A stretch of 64,000 bases of DNA, taken from Stenotrophomonas hibiscicola ATCC 19867 (GTDB taxonomy: Bacteria > Pseudomonadota > Gammaproteobacteria > Xanthomonadales > Xanthomonadaceae). The stretch lies in assembly GCF_000382065.1 (NCBI RefSeq), contig NZ_KB907500.1, positions 1 through 64,000 on the forward strand, written 5' to 3'. Positions within the stretch are counted from its first letter, which is position 1, and each line of letters starts with the position of its first letter. The translations under genes were made by a program, and so were the position numbers. This document shows positions 34,843 to 43,596 of this stretch, piece after piece. The notes under the pieces are model-generated. The model ran no database searches. It had not been told where the DNA came from and saw only the letters and a program-made list of their open reading frames with translations.

Positions 34843-35748
34843 ATGGATTCCTTCAACCTGATGCGTGCCTTCCGTCGCATCGTCGAACGCGGCGGGCTCG
34901 CTCGTGCCGCCGAAGACCTGGGCATGTCGCCGGCCGGGCTCAGCAAACAGCTGCGCACGCTGGAAGCGCATCTGGGCGTGGTACTGCTGCAGCGGACCAC
35001 GCGGCGCATGAGCCTGACCGAGACCGGCCACGCCTATTACCGCGAATGCTGCCGCCTGCTCGACGAACTGGACGCATTGGAACGTGGCATCGCCGAACAG
35101 CGTGGCGAGGTGGCCGGGCGCCTGCGTGTCAATGCACCGCAGTCGTTCGCGCTGAGCACGCTGTCGCCGCTGCTGCCCCGCTTCCTGCAGCAGCATCCGC
35201 AGCTGTCGCTGGACCTGGTGATGGAAGACCGCCTGCTCGACGCGGTCGGCGAAGGTTTCGATGTGTCGCTGCGGCTGCGTGCCGAGCTGGATGATTCACG
35301 CCTGGTGGCGCGCCGGCTGGCGTCGCTGCAGCAGGTGCTGTGCGCGGCCCCGTCCTACCTGCGGCAGCATCCGGCACCGCAGGCAGTGAACGATCTGCAG
35401 GCGCACAGCGTGCTGGCTTACAGCCTGTCCGACTCACCGGGCAGCTGGCCGTTGCTCGGTCCTGATGGCCAGGTGACGATCACCCTGCCAGCGCGCGTCA
35501 CCGTCAACAACAGCCTGCTGCTGCGCGACCTGCTGGTGGCCGGCATGGGCATCGGCGCCCTGCCCTCGTTCCTGGCGGCACCCGCACTGGTCCGTGGCGA
35601 ACTGCAGCAGGTGCTGCCCGACCACCGCTATCCGCCGCGCTTCGTGCATGCGGTCTACCCCACGTCGCGCCATCTGCAACCCAAGGTGCGTGCCTTCATC
35701 GATTTCCTGCACGCCGAGCTGCCCGGCTGCGCTGGCCTGGATTTGTAA
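34843..35748 (+). CDS. LysR-family transcriptional regulator
   Basis: 301 residues from ATG 34843. The start at 34798 is rejected because its first residues derive from a SMAG repeat, and LysR homology begins at DSFNLMRAFRRIVERGGLARAAEDLGMSPAGLSKQLRTLEAHLGV. The effector domain (LRVNAPQSFALSTLSPLLPRFLQQHPQLSLDLVMEDRLLDAVGEGFDVSLRL) is of the CrgA type. It diverges from the fatty-acid-hydroxylase-like gene with a REP between, and precedes the DsbA-like gene on the same strand by about 90 bp. Confidence 0.9.
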   Translation: MDSFNLMRAFRRIVERGGLARAAEDLGMSPAGLSKQLRTLEAHLGVVLLQRTTRRMSLTETGHAYYRECCRLLDELDALERGIAEQRGEVAGRLRVNAPQSFALSTLSPLLPRFLQQHPQLSLDLVMEDRLLDAVGEGFDVSLRLRAELDDSRLVARRLASLQQVLCAAPSYLRQHPAPQAVNDLQAHSVLAYSLSDSPGSWPLLGPDGQVTITLPARVTVNNSLLLRDLLVAGMGIGALPSFLAAPALVRGELQQVLPDHRYPPRFVHAVYPTSRHLQPKVRAFIDFLHAELPGCAGLDL

Positions 35749-35840
35749 CCGCCAGCGAAAACTGAGCTGCCCGCGGCGTGCTGTTTCGGCCACGCCGCGC
35801 TGCCTACTCTGCCGCCTCCCCTCTCACCGATGGCAGGCAG

Positions 35841-36491
35841 ATGTCTTCCGTTCCTTCCCCCGCCACCGCCGCGCCGGTGGTCGATTTCTTCCACGACGTG
35901 GTCTGCGGCTGGTGCTTCGTGCTGGCCCCGCGCCTGAAGCAGGTCTCCGCCGAACTCGGCATCCAGGTGCGCCACCGCAGCTTCGTGCTGCAGGACTCGC
36001 GCGCACAGATGGTCGAGGTGTTCGGCTCGATGGAGCGCGCCAAGGCGATCATCCTGCGCCACTGGACCGACTGCGCCGCGCATGAAGACACCGCGCGCAT
36101 CGATATCGAAGGCATGCGCGCGCAGGACTTCGAGTATCCGTCCGGCTGGCTCGGCGCACTGGCCTGCCAGGCTGCCGGCATGCTCGGTGGCAACGACGCC
36201 CATGGCGCGATGTTCGATGCCGTGCAGTGGGCGCACCTGCACCAGCACCGCAACATCGGCGACGCCGAAGTCCTGCTGGATATCGCCGAAACGCTGGGCC
36301 ACCCGCGTGGCGCCTTCGCTGACCACATGCGCAGCGACGCAGTAGCCCGGCGCGTGCAGGCCGACCGTGCCGAAGCCGCGACCCTCGGCATCCGCTCCAT
36401 TCCCACCGTGATCGGCGGCAACGGCCTGCGCCTGCAGACCCTGCCGCTGCCACACCTGCGCCAAGCCCTGGCGCACCTGGTCGCGGCCTGA
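35841..36491 (+). CDS. DsbA-family (FrnE-like) thiol oxidoreductase
   Basis: 216 residues, no signal peptide. VVDFFHDVVCGWCFVLAPRLKQ carries a CGWC redox pair near the N-terminus (about residues 24-27) in a thioredoxin fold with the DsbA helical insert; LGIRSIPTVIGGNGLRLQTLP provides the cis-proline loop. FrnE-like proteins are cytoplasmic disulfide isomerase/oxidoreductases linked to polyketide and stress pathways. It is followed 34 bp later by an exported cyclase-family protein and the two are probably co-transcribed. Confidence 0.82.
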   Translation: MSSVPSPATAAPVVDFFHDVVCGWCFVLAPRLKQVSAELGIQVRHRSFVLQDSRAQMVEVFGSMERAKAIILRHWTDCAAHEDTARIDIEGMRAQDFEYPSGWLGALACQAAGMLGGNDAHGAMFDAVQWAHLHQHRNIGDAEVLLDIAETLGHPRGAFADHMRSDAVARRVQADRAEAATLGIRSIPTVIGGNGLRLQTLPLPHLRQALAHLVAA

Positions 36492-36525
36492 GCCGCGCCC
36501 CCCCCACCCTGCAAGGAGACTCCCC

Positions 36526-37533
36526 ATGACCCCACGTACCCTGGCCACCGCGCTGGCCCTGCTGCTGGCCGGCACCGCAGCTTCCATCACCGTATCCGCG
36601 CACGAACGCGTCCCCTCCGGCCAGCAGGTCGGCACCAGCCCCTGGGGGCCGAAGGACGAGATCGGCCGCCTCAACCTGATCACCGAGGCCTCGCGTGCGG
36701 CGATCCTGTCGCGGGTCAGCGGCGGCAAGGCCTATGACCTGGCCACCGAGTACTACGTCGGCATGCCCAGCTGGCAGGATGCCGGCGACCCGCACTACCA
36801 GTTCTGGATGACCCACACCCCGCGCGGCACGGTGATGGACGACCCGATGGGCGTGGGCGAGACCATGAACCTCACCCGCAGCTACACCGGCACCGCGTTC
36901 TCGATGTACAGCCACACCGGCACCCACATCGATGCGCTGAACCACTTCGGCATCCACGGGAAGATCTGGAACGGCTTCGAGGCCGACAAGCATCTCGGCG
37001 ATCGTGGCTGGAATGTCACCGGCATCGAGAAGTTCCCGCCGCTGATCGCGCGTGGCGTGCTGATCGACGTGGCCGCCGCCAAGGGCGTGGACATGCTGCC
37101 GGACAGCTATCGCGTCACCCGCCAGGACCTGAAGGATGCGCTGGCACGCCAGAAGGTGAAACTGCAGCAGGGCGACGTGGTGCTGATCCGCACCGGCCGC
37201 ATGCGCCTGTTCGAACAGCCCAGGGCCTACATGGCCAACCCGCCGGGCATGGGCCTGGATGCGGCACGCTTCCTGGTCGAGGACGGCGGCGCGATGATCG
37301 TCGGTGCCGACAACCTCAGCTTCGAGACCTTCCCCTCCGAGGTGTCCGACGACTACGTGCCGCTGCACACCTACCTGCTGGCACAGCAGGGTGCGCCGAT
37401 CATCGAGCTGGTGGCGCTGGACGAACTGGCCCGCGACAAGGTCTACGAATTCGCCTTCATCGGCGGCCCGCTGAAGATCCGCGGTGGCGATGCCGCGCCC
37501 CTGCGCCCGGTGGCGTTGCCGGTCCACCCGTAA
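36526..37533 (+). CDS. Exported cyclase/kynurenine-formamidase-like hydrolase
   Basis: 335 residues with a signal peptide ending SITVSAHE. YSHTGTHIDALNHFGIHGKIWNG is the HxGTHxDxxxH zinc-binding motif of the cyclase family, supported by GVLIDVAAAKGVDMLP, GDVVLIRTGRMRLF and IIELVALDELARDKVYEFAFIGGPLKIRGG. Cytoplasmic relatives hydrolyse N-formylkynurenine or isatin; longer exported forms like this are poorly characterised. It probably shares a transcript with the FrnE-like gene. AAGGAGA precedes the ATG by about seven bases. Confidence 0.82.
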   Translation: MTPRTLATALALLLAGTAASITVSAHERVPSGQQVGTSPWGPKDEIGRLNLITEASRAAILSRVSGGKAYDLATEYYVGMPSWQDAGDPHYQFWMTHTPRGTVMDDPMGVGETMNLTRSYTGTAFSMYSHTGTHIDALNHFGIHGKIWNGFEADKHLGDRGWNVTGIEKFPPLIARGVLIDVAAAKGVDMLPDSYRVTRQDLKDALARQKVKLQQGDVVLIRTGRMRLFEQPRAYMANPPGMGLDAARFLVEDGGAMIVGADNLSFETFPSEVSDDYVPLHTYLLAQQGAPIIELVALDELARDKVYEFAFIGGPLKIRGGDAAPLRPVALPVHP

Positions 37534-37609
37534 CCGCATCCTGTGGGTGCCGACCTTGGCCGGCACTCCTACCCCCTTCAGCAACCTGAAACCCGGCCCT
37601 CGGATTTCA

Positions 37610-37624
37610 TTAGTAATTCTACTT
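37610..37624 (+). promoter_or_regulatory. LexA-type SOS box of imuA-imuB-dnaE2
   Basis: TTAGTAATTCTACTT fits the Xanthomonadales LexA pattern TTAG-N6-TACTA except for the last base. It lies 128 bp upstream of imuA. The intervening sequence (AACGCGAGTAGCATGTC) may contain the promoter. Confidence 0.7.
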
Positions 37625-37751
37625 ACAACGCGAGTAGCATGTCTGGTCTCAGCCCCTGATACCGGCCCGTCGATACTCGCGCCATGCCCGCCGTTTCCGC
37701 CCGTTCCTGCCGTTTCCAGCCCACCCGGCGCCTCCCCGGGAGGATCGGCTG

Positions 37752-38366
37752 ATGGGTGCGGTCGTTGCCCTCGACCGGCTGCTGGACGGGCGCCAGCTGT
37801 GGCGCGGCCCGGCCCGCCAGGGCCCAGCCAGCGACCATCTGGCCAGCGGCCATCCGGCACTGGATGCACGCCTGCCCGGCGGCGGCTGGCCGGCCAGCGG
37901 ACTGTGCGAGGTGCTGCAGGCGGCGCCCGGCGTTGGCGAACTGGCGCTGGTATGGCCGGCACTGGCCAGGCTGAGCCAGCGCGACCGCCCGATCGTCCTG
38001 GTCGCTCCGCCCTACCGTCCGCATGCCCCGGCCTGGGCCGCCGCCGGGCTGGACCTGGGCCAGTTGCAGATCATCCACGCCGCGCCGAAGCAGGCACTGT
38101 GGGCCGCCGAACAGTGCCTGCGCTCTGCGGCCTGCGCGGCGGTACTGTGCTGGCCGCACCAGGCCGACGACCGTTCACTGCGCCGGCTGCAGGTGGCTGC
38201 CGACAGCGGCCAGTGCCTGGGCTTCGTGTTCCGCGAGGCGCAGGCCGCGCGCAATCCCTCCCCGGCCAGCCTGCGCCTGCAGCTCGACCACGGCCAGGTG
38301 CGGGTGCTGAAGTGCCGTGGCGGGTTGCCGCCGGCGCAGCCGTTGCCGCTGGCCATCGCCCACTGA
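37752..38366 (+). CDS. imuA: Translesion-synthesis accessory protein ImuA
   Basis: 204 residues, RecA/SulA-like. Recognisable from ALDRLLDGRQLWRG, SGHPALDARLPGGGWPASGLCEVLQ, LVWPALARLSQRDRPIVLVAPPYRPHAPAWAAAGLDLGQLQIIHA and GLPPAQPLPLAIA. No Walker A lysine is seen, as is common in ImuA. It is a structural partner bridging RecA, ImuB and DnaE2. GGGAGGATC precedes the ATG. It starts the cassette and lies just downstream of a LexA-type box; ImuB starts 10 bp after its stop. Confidence 0.92.
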   Translation: MGAVVALDRLLDGRQLWRGPARQGPASDHLASGHPALDARLPGGGWPASGLCEVLQAAPGVGELALVWPALARLSQRDRPIVLVAPPYRPHAPAWAAAGLDLGQLQIIHAAPKQALWAAEQCLRSAACAAVLCWPHQADDRSLRRLQVAADSGQCLGFVFREAQAARNPSPASLRLQLDHGQVRVLKCRGGLPPAQPLPLAIAH

Positions 38367-38375
38367 GGACGCGCC

Positions 38376-39785
38376 ATGCACTGGGCCTGCCTGTTGTTGC
38401 CGCAGCTGGCGCTGGACAGCGTGCTGCGCCTGCAGCCGGATCCGCAGCGGCCGCTGGTCCTGCTGCAGGGGCCGGCGCAGCGTCGCGTGCTGCGCGCGGT
38501 CAGCCCGTCGGCACGTGCAGCAGGGCTGCGCCCAGGCATGCTGCTTTCGGCTGCGCAGGTACTGGTGCAGGACATGCAGCTGCACGACTACGACCCGAGT
38601 GCCGAACAGCACACCCGGCAGCTGCTGGCCAGCTGGGCCTATGCCTACAGCTCGCAGGTCAGCCTCGATTTTCCGCATGCGCTGGTGCTGGAAATCGGTG
38701 CCAGCCGCGCCCTGTTCGGTGACTGGCTGACGATCCAGCAGCGCCTGCGCAACGAACTGCACGAACTCGGCTTCCGCCACCGCCTGGTGGCCGCGCCTAC
38801 CCCACATGCCGCGCGCGTGCTGGCCAACGTCCACGATGGCCTCGGCCTTGATGCGCAGCAGCTGCCGGCGGCGCTGGCGCAGCTGCCCCTGGCACGTTGC
38901 GGCCTGCCCAGCGAGGCGGTGACCGTGCTTGGCCGTTCCGGCCTGCGCACGCTGGGGGCGGTGCTCAAGCTGCCGCGCGACAGCCTGGCCCGGCGCTTCG
39001 CCCCCGAGGTCCTGCAGCAGCTGGATGCATTGCGCGGGCTGCCCACCGCGCCATTGCGCTACTACCAGCCACCGGACCGTTTTGATGCGCGCATCGAATT
39101 CGAATACGAGATCGAATCCAGCCAGGCCCTGCTGTTCCCGCTGCGCCGCCTGCTGCTCGACCTGGCCGCCTTCCTGTGCTCGCGCGATGGCGGCGTGCAG
39201 CGCTTCGACCTGCATTTCGAGCATGACCTGTTGCCGGCCAGCGTGCTGACCATCGGCCTGTTGGCGCCCGAGCGCGATCCCACGCTGCTGTTCGAGATCG
39301 CACGCAACCGCATGGAAGCGTTCGCCCTGCCGGCCGGCAGCCGCGCACTGCGACTGCAGGCCGAACAGCTGCCGCCGTTCGTACCCGCCGCGCGTGACCT
39401 GTTCGATACCCGTCCGGCGCAGGCGATGCCGTGGAACCAGCTGCGTGAGCGCCTGCGCGCGCGGCTCGGCGATGACGCCGTGCAGCCGCTGGCAGTGCAG
39501 GCCGACCATCGTCCCGAACGCGCCAGTGGCACCCAGCCACCGGCCAAGCCCCCGTCGTACTGGCCACTGCGCCCTGGCTGGTTGCTGGATGCGCCGCAAC
39601 CGCTGCGTGATCCGAGGCTGCGCATCGTCACCGGACCGGAGCGGATCGAATCGGGCTGGTGGGACCAGGCCGACGCGCGCCGCGACTACTACGTGGTGGA
39701 AACCGCGCATGGCCAGCGCGGCTGGGCTTTCCGTGACCGCAACAATCCACATGCGCCGTGGATGCTGCACGGCTGGTTCGGCTGA
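38376..39785 (+). CDS. imuB: Y-family polymerase-like ImuB, catalytically degenerate
   Basis: 469 residues. The Y-family fold is evident (RAVSPSARAAGLRPGMLLSAAQ; LRRLLLDLAAFLCSRDGGVQRFDLHFEHD), but the catalytic carboxylates are not: the N-terminal DxDxFF is replaced by HWACLLLPQLALD, and the SxDE pair by SLDFPHALVLEIG. This agrees with the known role of ImuB as a non-catalytic hub that recruits the beta clamp and DnaE2. The C-terminal part (YYVVETAHGQRGWAFRDR) is the conserved ImuB tail. It starts 10 bp after imuA and ends 6 bp before dnaE2. Confidence 0.93.
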   Translation: MHWACLLLPQLALDSVLRLQPDPQRPLVLLQGPAQRRVLRAVSPSARAAGLRPGMLLSAAQVLVQDMQLHDYDPSAEQHTRQLLASWAYAYSSQVSLDFPHALVLEIGASRALFGDWLTIQQRLRNELHELGFRHRLVAAPTPHAARVLANVHDGLGLDAQQLPAALAQLPLARCGLPSEAVTVLGRSGLRTLGAVLKLPRDSLARRFAPEVLQQLDALRGLPTAPLRYYQPPDRFDARIEFEYEIESSQALLFPLRRLLLDLAAFLCSRDGGVQRFDLHFEHDLLPASVLTIGLLAPERDPTLLFEIARNRMEAFALPAGSRALRLQAEQLPPFVPAARDLFDTRPAQAMPWNQLRERLRARLGDDAVQPLAVQADHRPERASGTQPPAKPPSYWPLRPGWLLDAPQPLRDPRLRIVTGPERIESGWWDQADARRDYYVVETAHGQRGWAFRDRNNPHAPWMLHGWFG

Positions 39786-39791
39786 GCCGCC

Positions 39792-42700
39792 ATGCACAGC
39801 GAACTGCCCGGCTACGCCGAACTGCACTGCCTGTCGGCCTTCAGTTTCCAGCGCGGTGCTTCGATCGCCGAAGAGTTGTTCGCGCGCGCCGCGGGCCAAG
39901 GCTACCGCGCGTTGGCGATCACCGACGAATGCTCGCTGGCCGGCATCGTGCGCGCCTGGCAGGCAGCGAAGACACATGGCGTGGCACTGATCGTCGGCGC
40001 CGAATTCCAGGTCGAGGACGGGCCGAAGCTGGCCCTGCTGTGCACCGACCAGACCGCCTATGCCGGGCTGTGCCAGTTGATCACGACCTGTCGGCGGCGG
40101 GCTGCCAAGGGCGAGTACCGCTGCCTGCGCGACGATCTGCTCGGCCTGCCCGACGGTTTGTTGTGCCTGTGGCTGGACCGGCAGCCATCCGCCACCGATC
40201 TCGAGTTGCTGCGCACCGGCTTCGATGATCGGCTGTGGCTGGCGGTGGAACTGCACCGTGAACACGATGACGCACGCCGCCTGCAGCAGCTGCGGGCCTT
40301 CGGCGAACGCCACCGCCTGCCCCTGGTCGCCAGTGGCGATGTGCATATGCACGTGCGCCGCCGCCGTGCCCTGCAGGACACACTGACCGCGATCCGCCAC
40401 CGCTGCAGCGTGGCCGAGGCCGGCTGGCGCCTGTTTCCCAATGGCGAGCGCCACCTGCGCCCGCGTACCGCGCTGGCCCAGCTGTATCCGCCCGAACTGC
40501 TGGCTGAAACCCTGCGCATCGCCGAACGCTGCCACTTCACCCTGGAACAGCTGCAGTACACCTATCCGCGTGAGCTGGTGCCCGAAGGACACGATCCGGA
40601 CAGCTGGCTGCGCGTGCTGGTCGAGCGCGGCATCCAGTGGCGCTGGAAAGGCGGCATCGAAGCGAAGCAACGCACGCAGATCGAGCACGAACTGGCGCTG
40701 ATCAAGCAGAAGAACTACGCCTCCTACTTCCTCACCGTGCAGGACATCGTGCGCTTTGCGCGCAGCCAGGACATCCTCTGCCAGGGCCGTGGCTCAGCGG
40801 CCAACTCAGCGGTGTGCTTCGTGCTGGGCGTGACCGAGATCGACCCGGCACGCAGCAACCTGCTGTTCGAGCGCTTCATTTCCGCCGAGCGCGACGAGCC
40901 GCCGGATATCGACATCGACTTCGAGCACGAGCGTCGCGAGGAGGTGCTGCAGTACGTGTTCAAGCGCTACGGCCGCGAGCGCGCCGCACTGACCGCGGTG
41001 GCGATCAGCTACCGTGGCCGCAGCGCGATCCGCGACGTGGCCCGCGCACTGGGCCTGCCGATGGACCAGGTCAACGAACTGGGCGCGGCGATGGACCACT
41101 GGGGCGGCAACATCCCATTGCCGGAAACCCTGCGCGAGCGCGGTTTCGATCCGGACACGCCGTTGATGCGGCGCCTGCTGGCGCTGACCGCCGAGCTGAT
41201 CGACTTCCCGCGCCACCTGTCGCAGCATCCGGGCGGTTTCGTCATCTCCGAGCATCCGCTGTCGACCCTGGTGCCGGTGGAGAACGCGGCGATGGCCGAT
41301 CGCACCGTCATCCAGTGGGACAAGGACGATCTGGATGCCACCGGCCTGATGAAGGTCGACTGCCTGGCGCTGGGCATGCTCACCGCCATCCGCAAATGCC
41401 TGGCGATGTTGAAGCAGCACGGCCTGCACGAAGGGCGCATGGACGCCATCCCGCCCAAGGATGCGAAGACCTTCGACATGATCTGCGCCGCCGATACCAT
41501 CGGCGTGTTCCAGATCGAATCGCGCGCACAGATGGCGATGCTGCCGCGCATGCAGCCGCGCACGTTCTATGACCTGGTGATCGAAGTGGCGATCGTGCGC
41601 CCCGGACCGATCCAGGGCGACATGGTGCATCCCTACCTGGAGCGGCGGCGGATCCTGCGCGAACAGGGCCCGGAGGCACTGAACGATCCGGACAATCCGC
41701 TCTACCCACCGCAGCTGGAACGCGTGTTCGCGCGTACGCTGGGCGTGCCATTGTTCCAGGAACAGGTGATGCAGCTGGCGGTGGAAGCAGCCGGCTACAC
41801 GCCTGGCCAGGCCGATGCCCTGCGCCGTTCGATGGCGGCGTGGAAGCGCCGTGGCGGTCTGGAACCGCATCGCGAGAAGCTGCTGGCCGGCATGCTGGAG
41901 AACGGCTTCAGCCGCGAATACGGCGAGCACCTGTTCGAGCAGATCAAGGGCTTCGGCGATTACGGCTTCCCGGAAAGCCACGCCGCCAGCTTCGCCCTGC
42001 TGACGTATAACAGCTGCTGGCTGAAATGCCATCATCCCGCCGCGTTCACCGCCAGCCTGATCAACAGCCAGCCACTGGGCTTCTACAGCCCCGACCAGCT
42101 GCTGCAGGACGCGCGCCGGCATGGCATCCGCGTGCTGCCGGTGGACGTGCGCTACAGCGACTGGGACTGCACCCTGGATTTCAGCAAAGGGCCGGCGGCG
42201 ATCCGGCTCGGCCTGCGCCTTGTCGATGGCTGCAGCGAAGCGGCCGTGCAGGCCATCATGCGCGAACGTGCGCGTCGTCCGTTCGACGACGTCGGCGACC
42301 TGTGCCAGCGTACCGCGCTGGATCGCCGCCAGCAGGGCCTGCTGGCCGACGCCGGTGCGCTGCGTGGGCTCAGCGGCCATCGCCATCGTGCACGCTGGGA
42401 TATCTCCGGCGTGGAAAACCGGCTGCCGCTGTTCGATCAGGCCCGCGCCACCGCCGAAGCGCGCGTGCCGCTGCCCCTGCCCAGCGCCTGGCAGGATATG
42501 CAGGCCGATTACCGCAGCACCGGCACCACCCTCGGCCGTCACCCGATCTCGTTCCTGCGCGCGCAGCTGCGTAGCCGTGGCTGCCTGGATGCCGCACAGC
42601 TGGCCGGGCACGGCCACGGCCGCCGTGTGCGCATCGCCGGACTGGTGCGCATGCGCCAGCGGCCACAGACCGCCAGCGGGGTGACTTTCCTCACCCTCGA

Positions 42701-42902
42701 GGACGAGACCGGCATGGTCAACGCCGTGGTCTGGCGGCACCTGGCCGATCGCCAGCACCGGGTGCTGGTCGATACCCAGCTGATGCAGATCGATGGCCGC
42801 CTGGAACGCGTCGATGGCGTGCAGCACGTCATCGTGCAGCGCATGCACTGCCTGGATGAACTGCTGCAGGGACTGCGCAGCCACAGCCGCGATTTCCACT
42901 GA
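39792..42902 (+). CDS. dnaE2: Error-prone DNA polymerase III alpha subunit DnaE2
   Basis: 1036 residues, standard for DnaE2 and shorter than DnaE1. The PHP domain opens with [22 protein letters not shown]; the polymerase core has [18 protein letters not shown] and [20 protein letters not shown] (catalytic Asp pair), [15 protein letters not shown], and [24 protein letters not shown]. The OB domain is near the C-terminus ([36 protein letters not shown]). It performs mutagenic bypass synthesis in the SOS response with ImuA and ImuB and is third in the cassette. Confidence 0.96.
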   Translation: MHSELPGYAELHCLSAFSFQRGASIAEELFARAAGQGYRALAITDECSLAGIVRAWQAAKTHGVALIVGAEFQVEDGPKLALLCTDQTAYAGLCQLITTCRRRAAKGEYRCLRDDLLGLPDGLLCLWLDRQPSATDLELLRTGFDDRLWLAVELHREHDDARRLQQLRAFGERHRLPLVASGDVHMHVRRRRALQDTLTAIRHRCSVAEAGWRLFPNGERHLRPRTALAQLYPPELLAETLRIAERCHFTLEQLQYTYPRELVPEGHDPDSWLRVLVERGIQWRWKGGIEAKQRTQIEHELALIKQKNYASYFLTVQDIVRFARSQDILCQGRGSAANSAVCFVLGVTEIDPARSNLLFERFISAERDEPPDIDIDFEHERREEVLQYVFKRYGRERAALTAVAISYRGRSAIRDVARALGLPMDQVNELGAAMDHWGGNIPLPETLRERGFDPDTPLMRRLLALTAELIDFPRHLSQHPGGFVISEHPLSTLVPVENAAMADRTVIQWDKDDLDATGLMKVDCLALGMLTAIRKCLAMLKQHGLHEGRMDAIPPKDAKTFDMICAADTIGVFQIESRAQMAMLPRMQPRTFYDLVIEVAIVRPGPIQGDMVHPYLERRRILREQGPEALNDPDNPLYPPQLERVFARTLGVPLFQEQVMQLAVEAAGYTPGQADALRRSMAAWKRRGGLEPHREKLLAGMLENGFSREYGEHLFEQIKGFGDYGFPESHAASFALLTYNSCWLKCHHPAAFTASLINSQPLGFYSPDQLLQDARRHGIRVLPVDVRYSDWDCTLDFSKGPAAIRLGLRLVDGCSEAAVQAIMRERARRPFDDVGDLCQRTALDRRQQGLLADAGALRGLSGHRHRARWDISGVENRLPLFDQARATAEARVPLPLPSAWQDMQADYRSTGTTLGRHPISFLRAQLRSRGCLDAAQLAGHGHGRRVRIAGLVRMRQRPQTASGVTFLTLEDETGMVNAVVWRHLADRQHRVLVDTQLMQIDGRLERVDGVQHVIVQRMHCLDELLQGLRSHSRDFH

Positions 42903-42983
42903 CGATACACAACGTCACACAACGAACTGGCCATTGCCGGTCCGCATCCGCTATCGTCGGCACATCCAAGGAAGGACGACCCG

Positions 42984-43490
42984 ATGCCCCGTGCGCTGCT
43001 GCTGACCACCCTGGTGGTCTCGACCCTCGCCCTGCTGGTTTCCGGCTGGACCGCCTGGAGCCTGCATCGCAGCCAATCACCACAGCGCATCATCGAGGCG
43101 CGCGGGCTGGTCATCCACGATGCAAGCGGCCAGCCGCGGGTGATCCTCGGCGCACCGGTTCCCGATCCGCTCAGCCAGGGCCGCACCCAGGGGCCGCGTG
43201 CCACCGCCCTGTCAGGCCTGATCCTGCTCGGTCCCGATGGTTCCGAACGCGGCGGCTACGGCACCAGCGACCGCGGCGGCGAAGCCCTGCTCACCCTTGA
43301 CGATGCCACCGGCACCACCGAGGTGTTCAAGGTCGTCGCCAACCCGGACCGCGGCGCCAGCCTGATGGTCAAGCACCAGAACAACACCGGCGCCATGCTC
43401 ACCTCCTGGCAGGGCAAGCCGGAGCTGATGTTCGTCGATGACAGTGGCCAGTCCTACTACGTGCGCCCGGGCGCCAACGCCGCGCCCTGA
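42984..43490 (+). CDS. Membrane-anchored protein of unknown function
   Basis: 168 residues. One N-terminal hydrophobic segment (LLLTTLVVSTLALLVSGWTAW) not followed by a clear cleavage site suggests a membrane anchor. The rest is beta-rich with repeated turns: GLVIHDASGQPRVILGAP, GLILLGPDGSERGGYGT, ALLTLDDATGTTEVFKVV and LMFVDDSGQSYYVRP, resembling short beta-hairpin repeats. A GGAAGGACGA ribosome site lies before the ATG. No known family is recognised. It is 81 bp after dnaE2, has its own leader, and need not be SOS-linked. Confidence 0.75.
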   Translation: MPRALLLTTLVVSTLALLVSGWTAWSLHRSQSPQRIIEARGLVIHDASGQPRVILGAPVPDPLSQGRTQGPRATALSGLILLGPDGSERGGYGTSDRGGEALLTLDDATGTTEVFKVVANPDRGASLMVKHQNNTGAMLTSWQGKPELMFVDDSGQSYYVRPGANAAP

Positions 43491-43499
43491 TCTGCTTGT

Positions 43500-43596
43500 G
43501 TAGCGTCGAGCCATGCTCGACTGCTTCTATCAACAGCAGCCGAGCATGGCTCGGCTCTACAAAGGCGAAGCAACGTCGAGCATGGCTCGACGCTAC
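43500..43596. repeat. Three SMAG-type REPs; the last overlaps the mocR stop
   Basis: GTAGCGTCGAGC-CAT-GCTCGAC (43500-43521), GCCGAGC-ATG-GCTCGGCTCTAC (43539-43560) and CGTCGAGC-ATG-GCTCGACGCTAC (43574-43596). On the minus strand the last begins GTAG, whose TAG is the stop codon of the MocR gene (43593-43595). Confidence 0.88.

Noticed and set aside
40806-42899. 697-residue minus-strand open frame opposite dnaE2
   Set aside because: Antisense shadow rich in Gln/His/Arg; DnaE2 motifs are on the plus strand.
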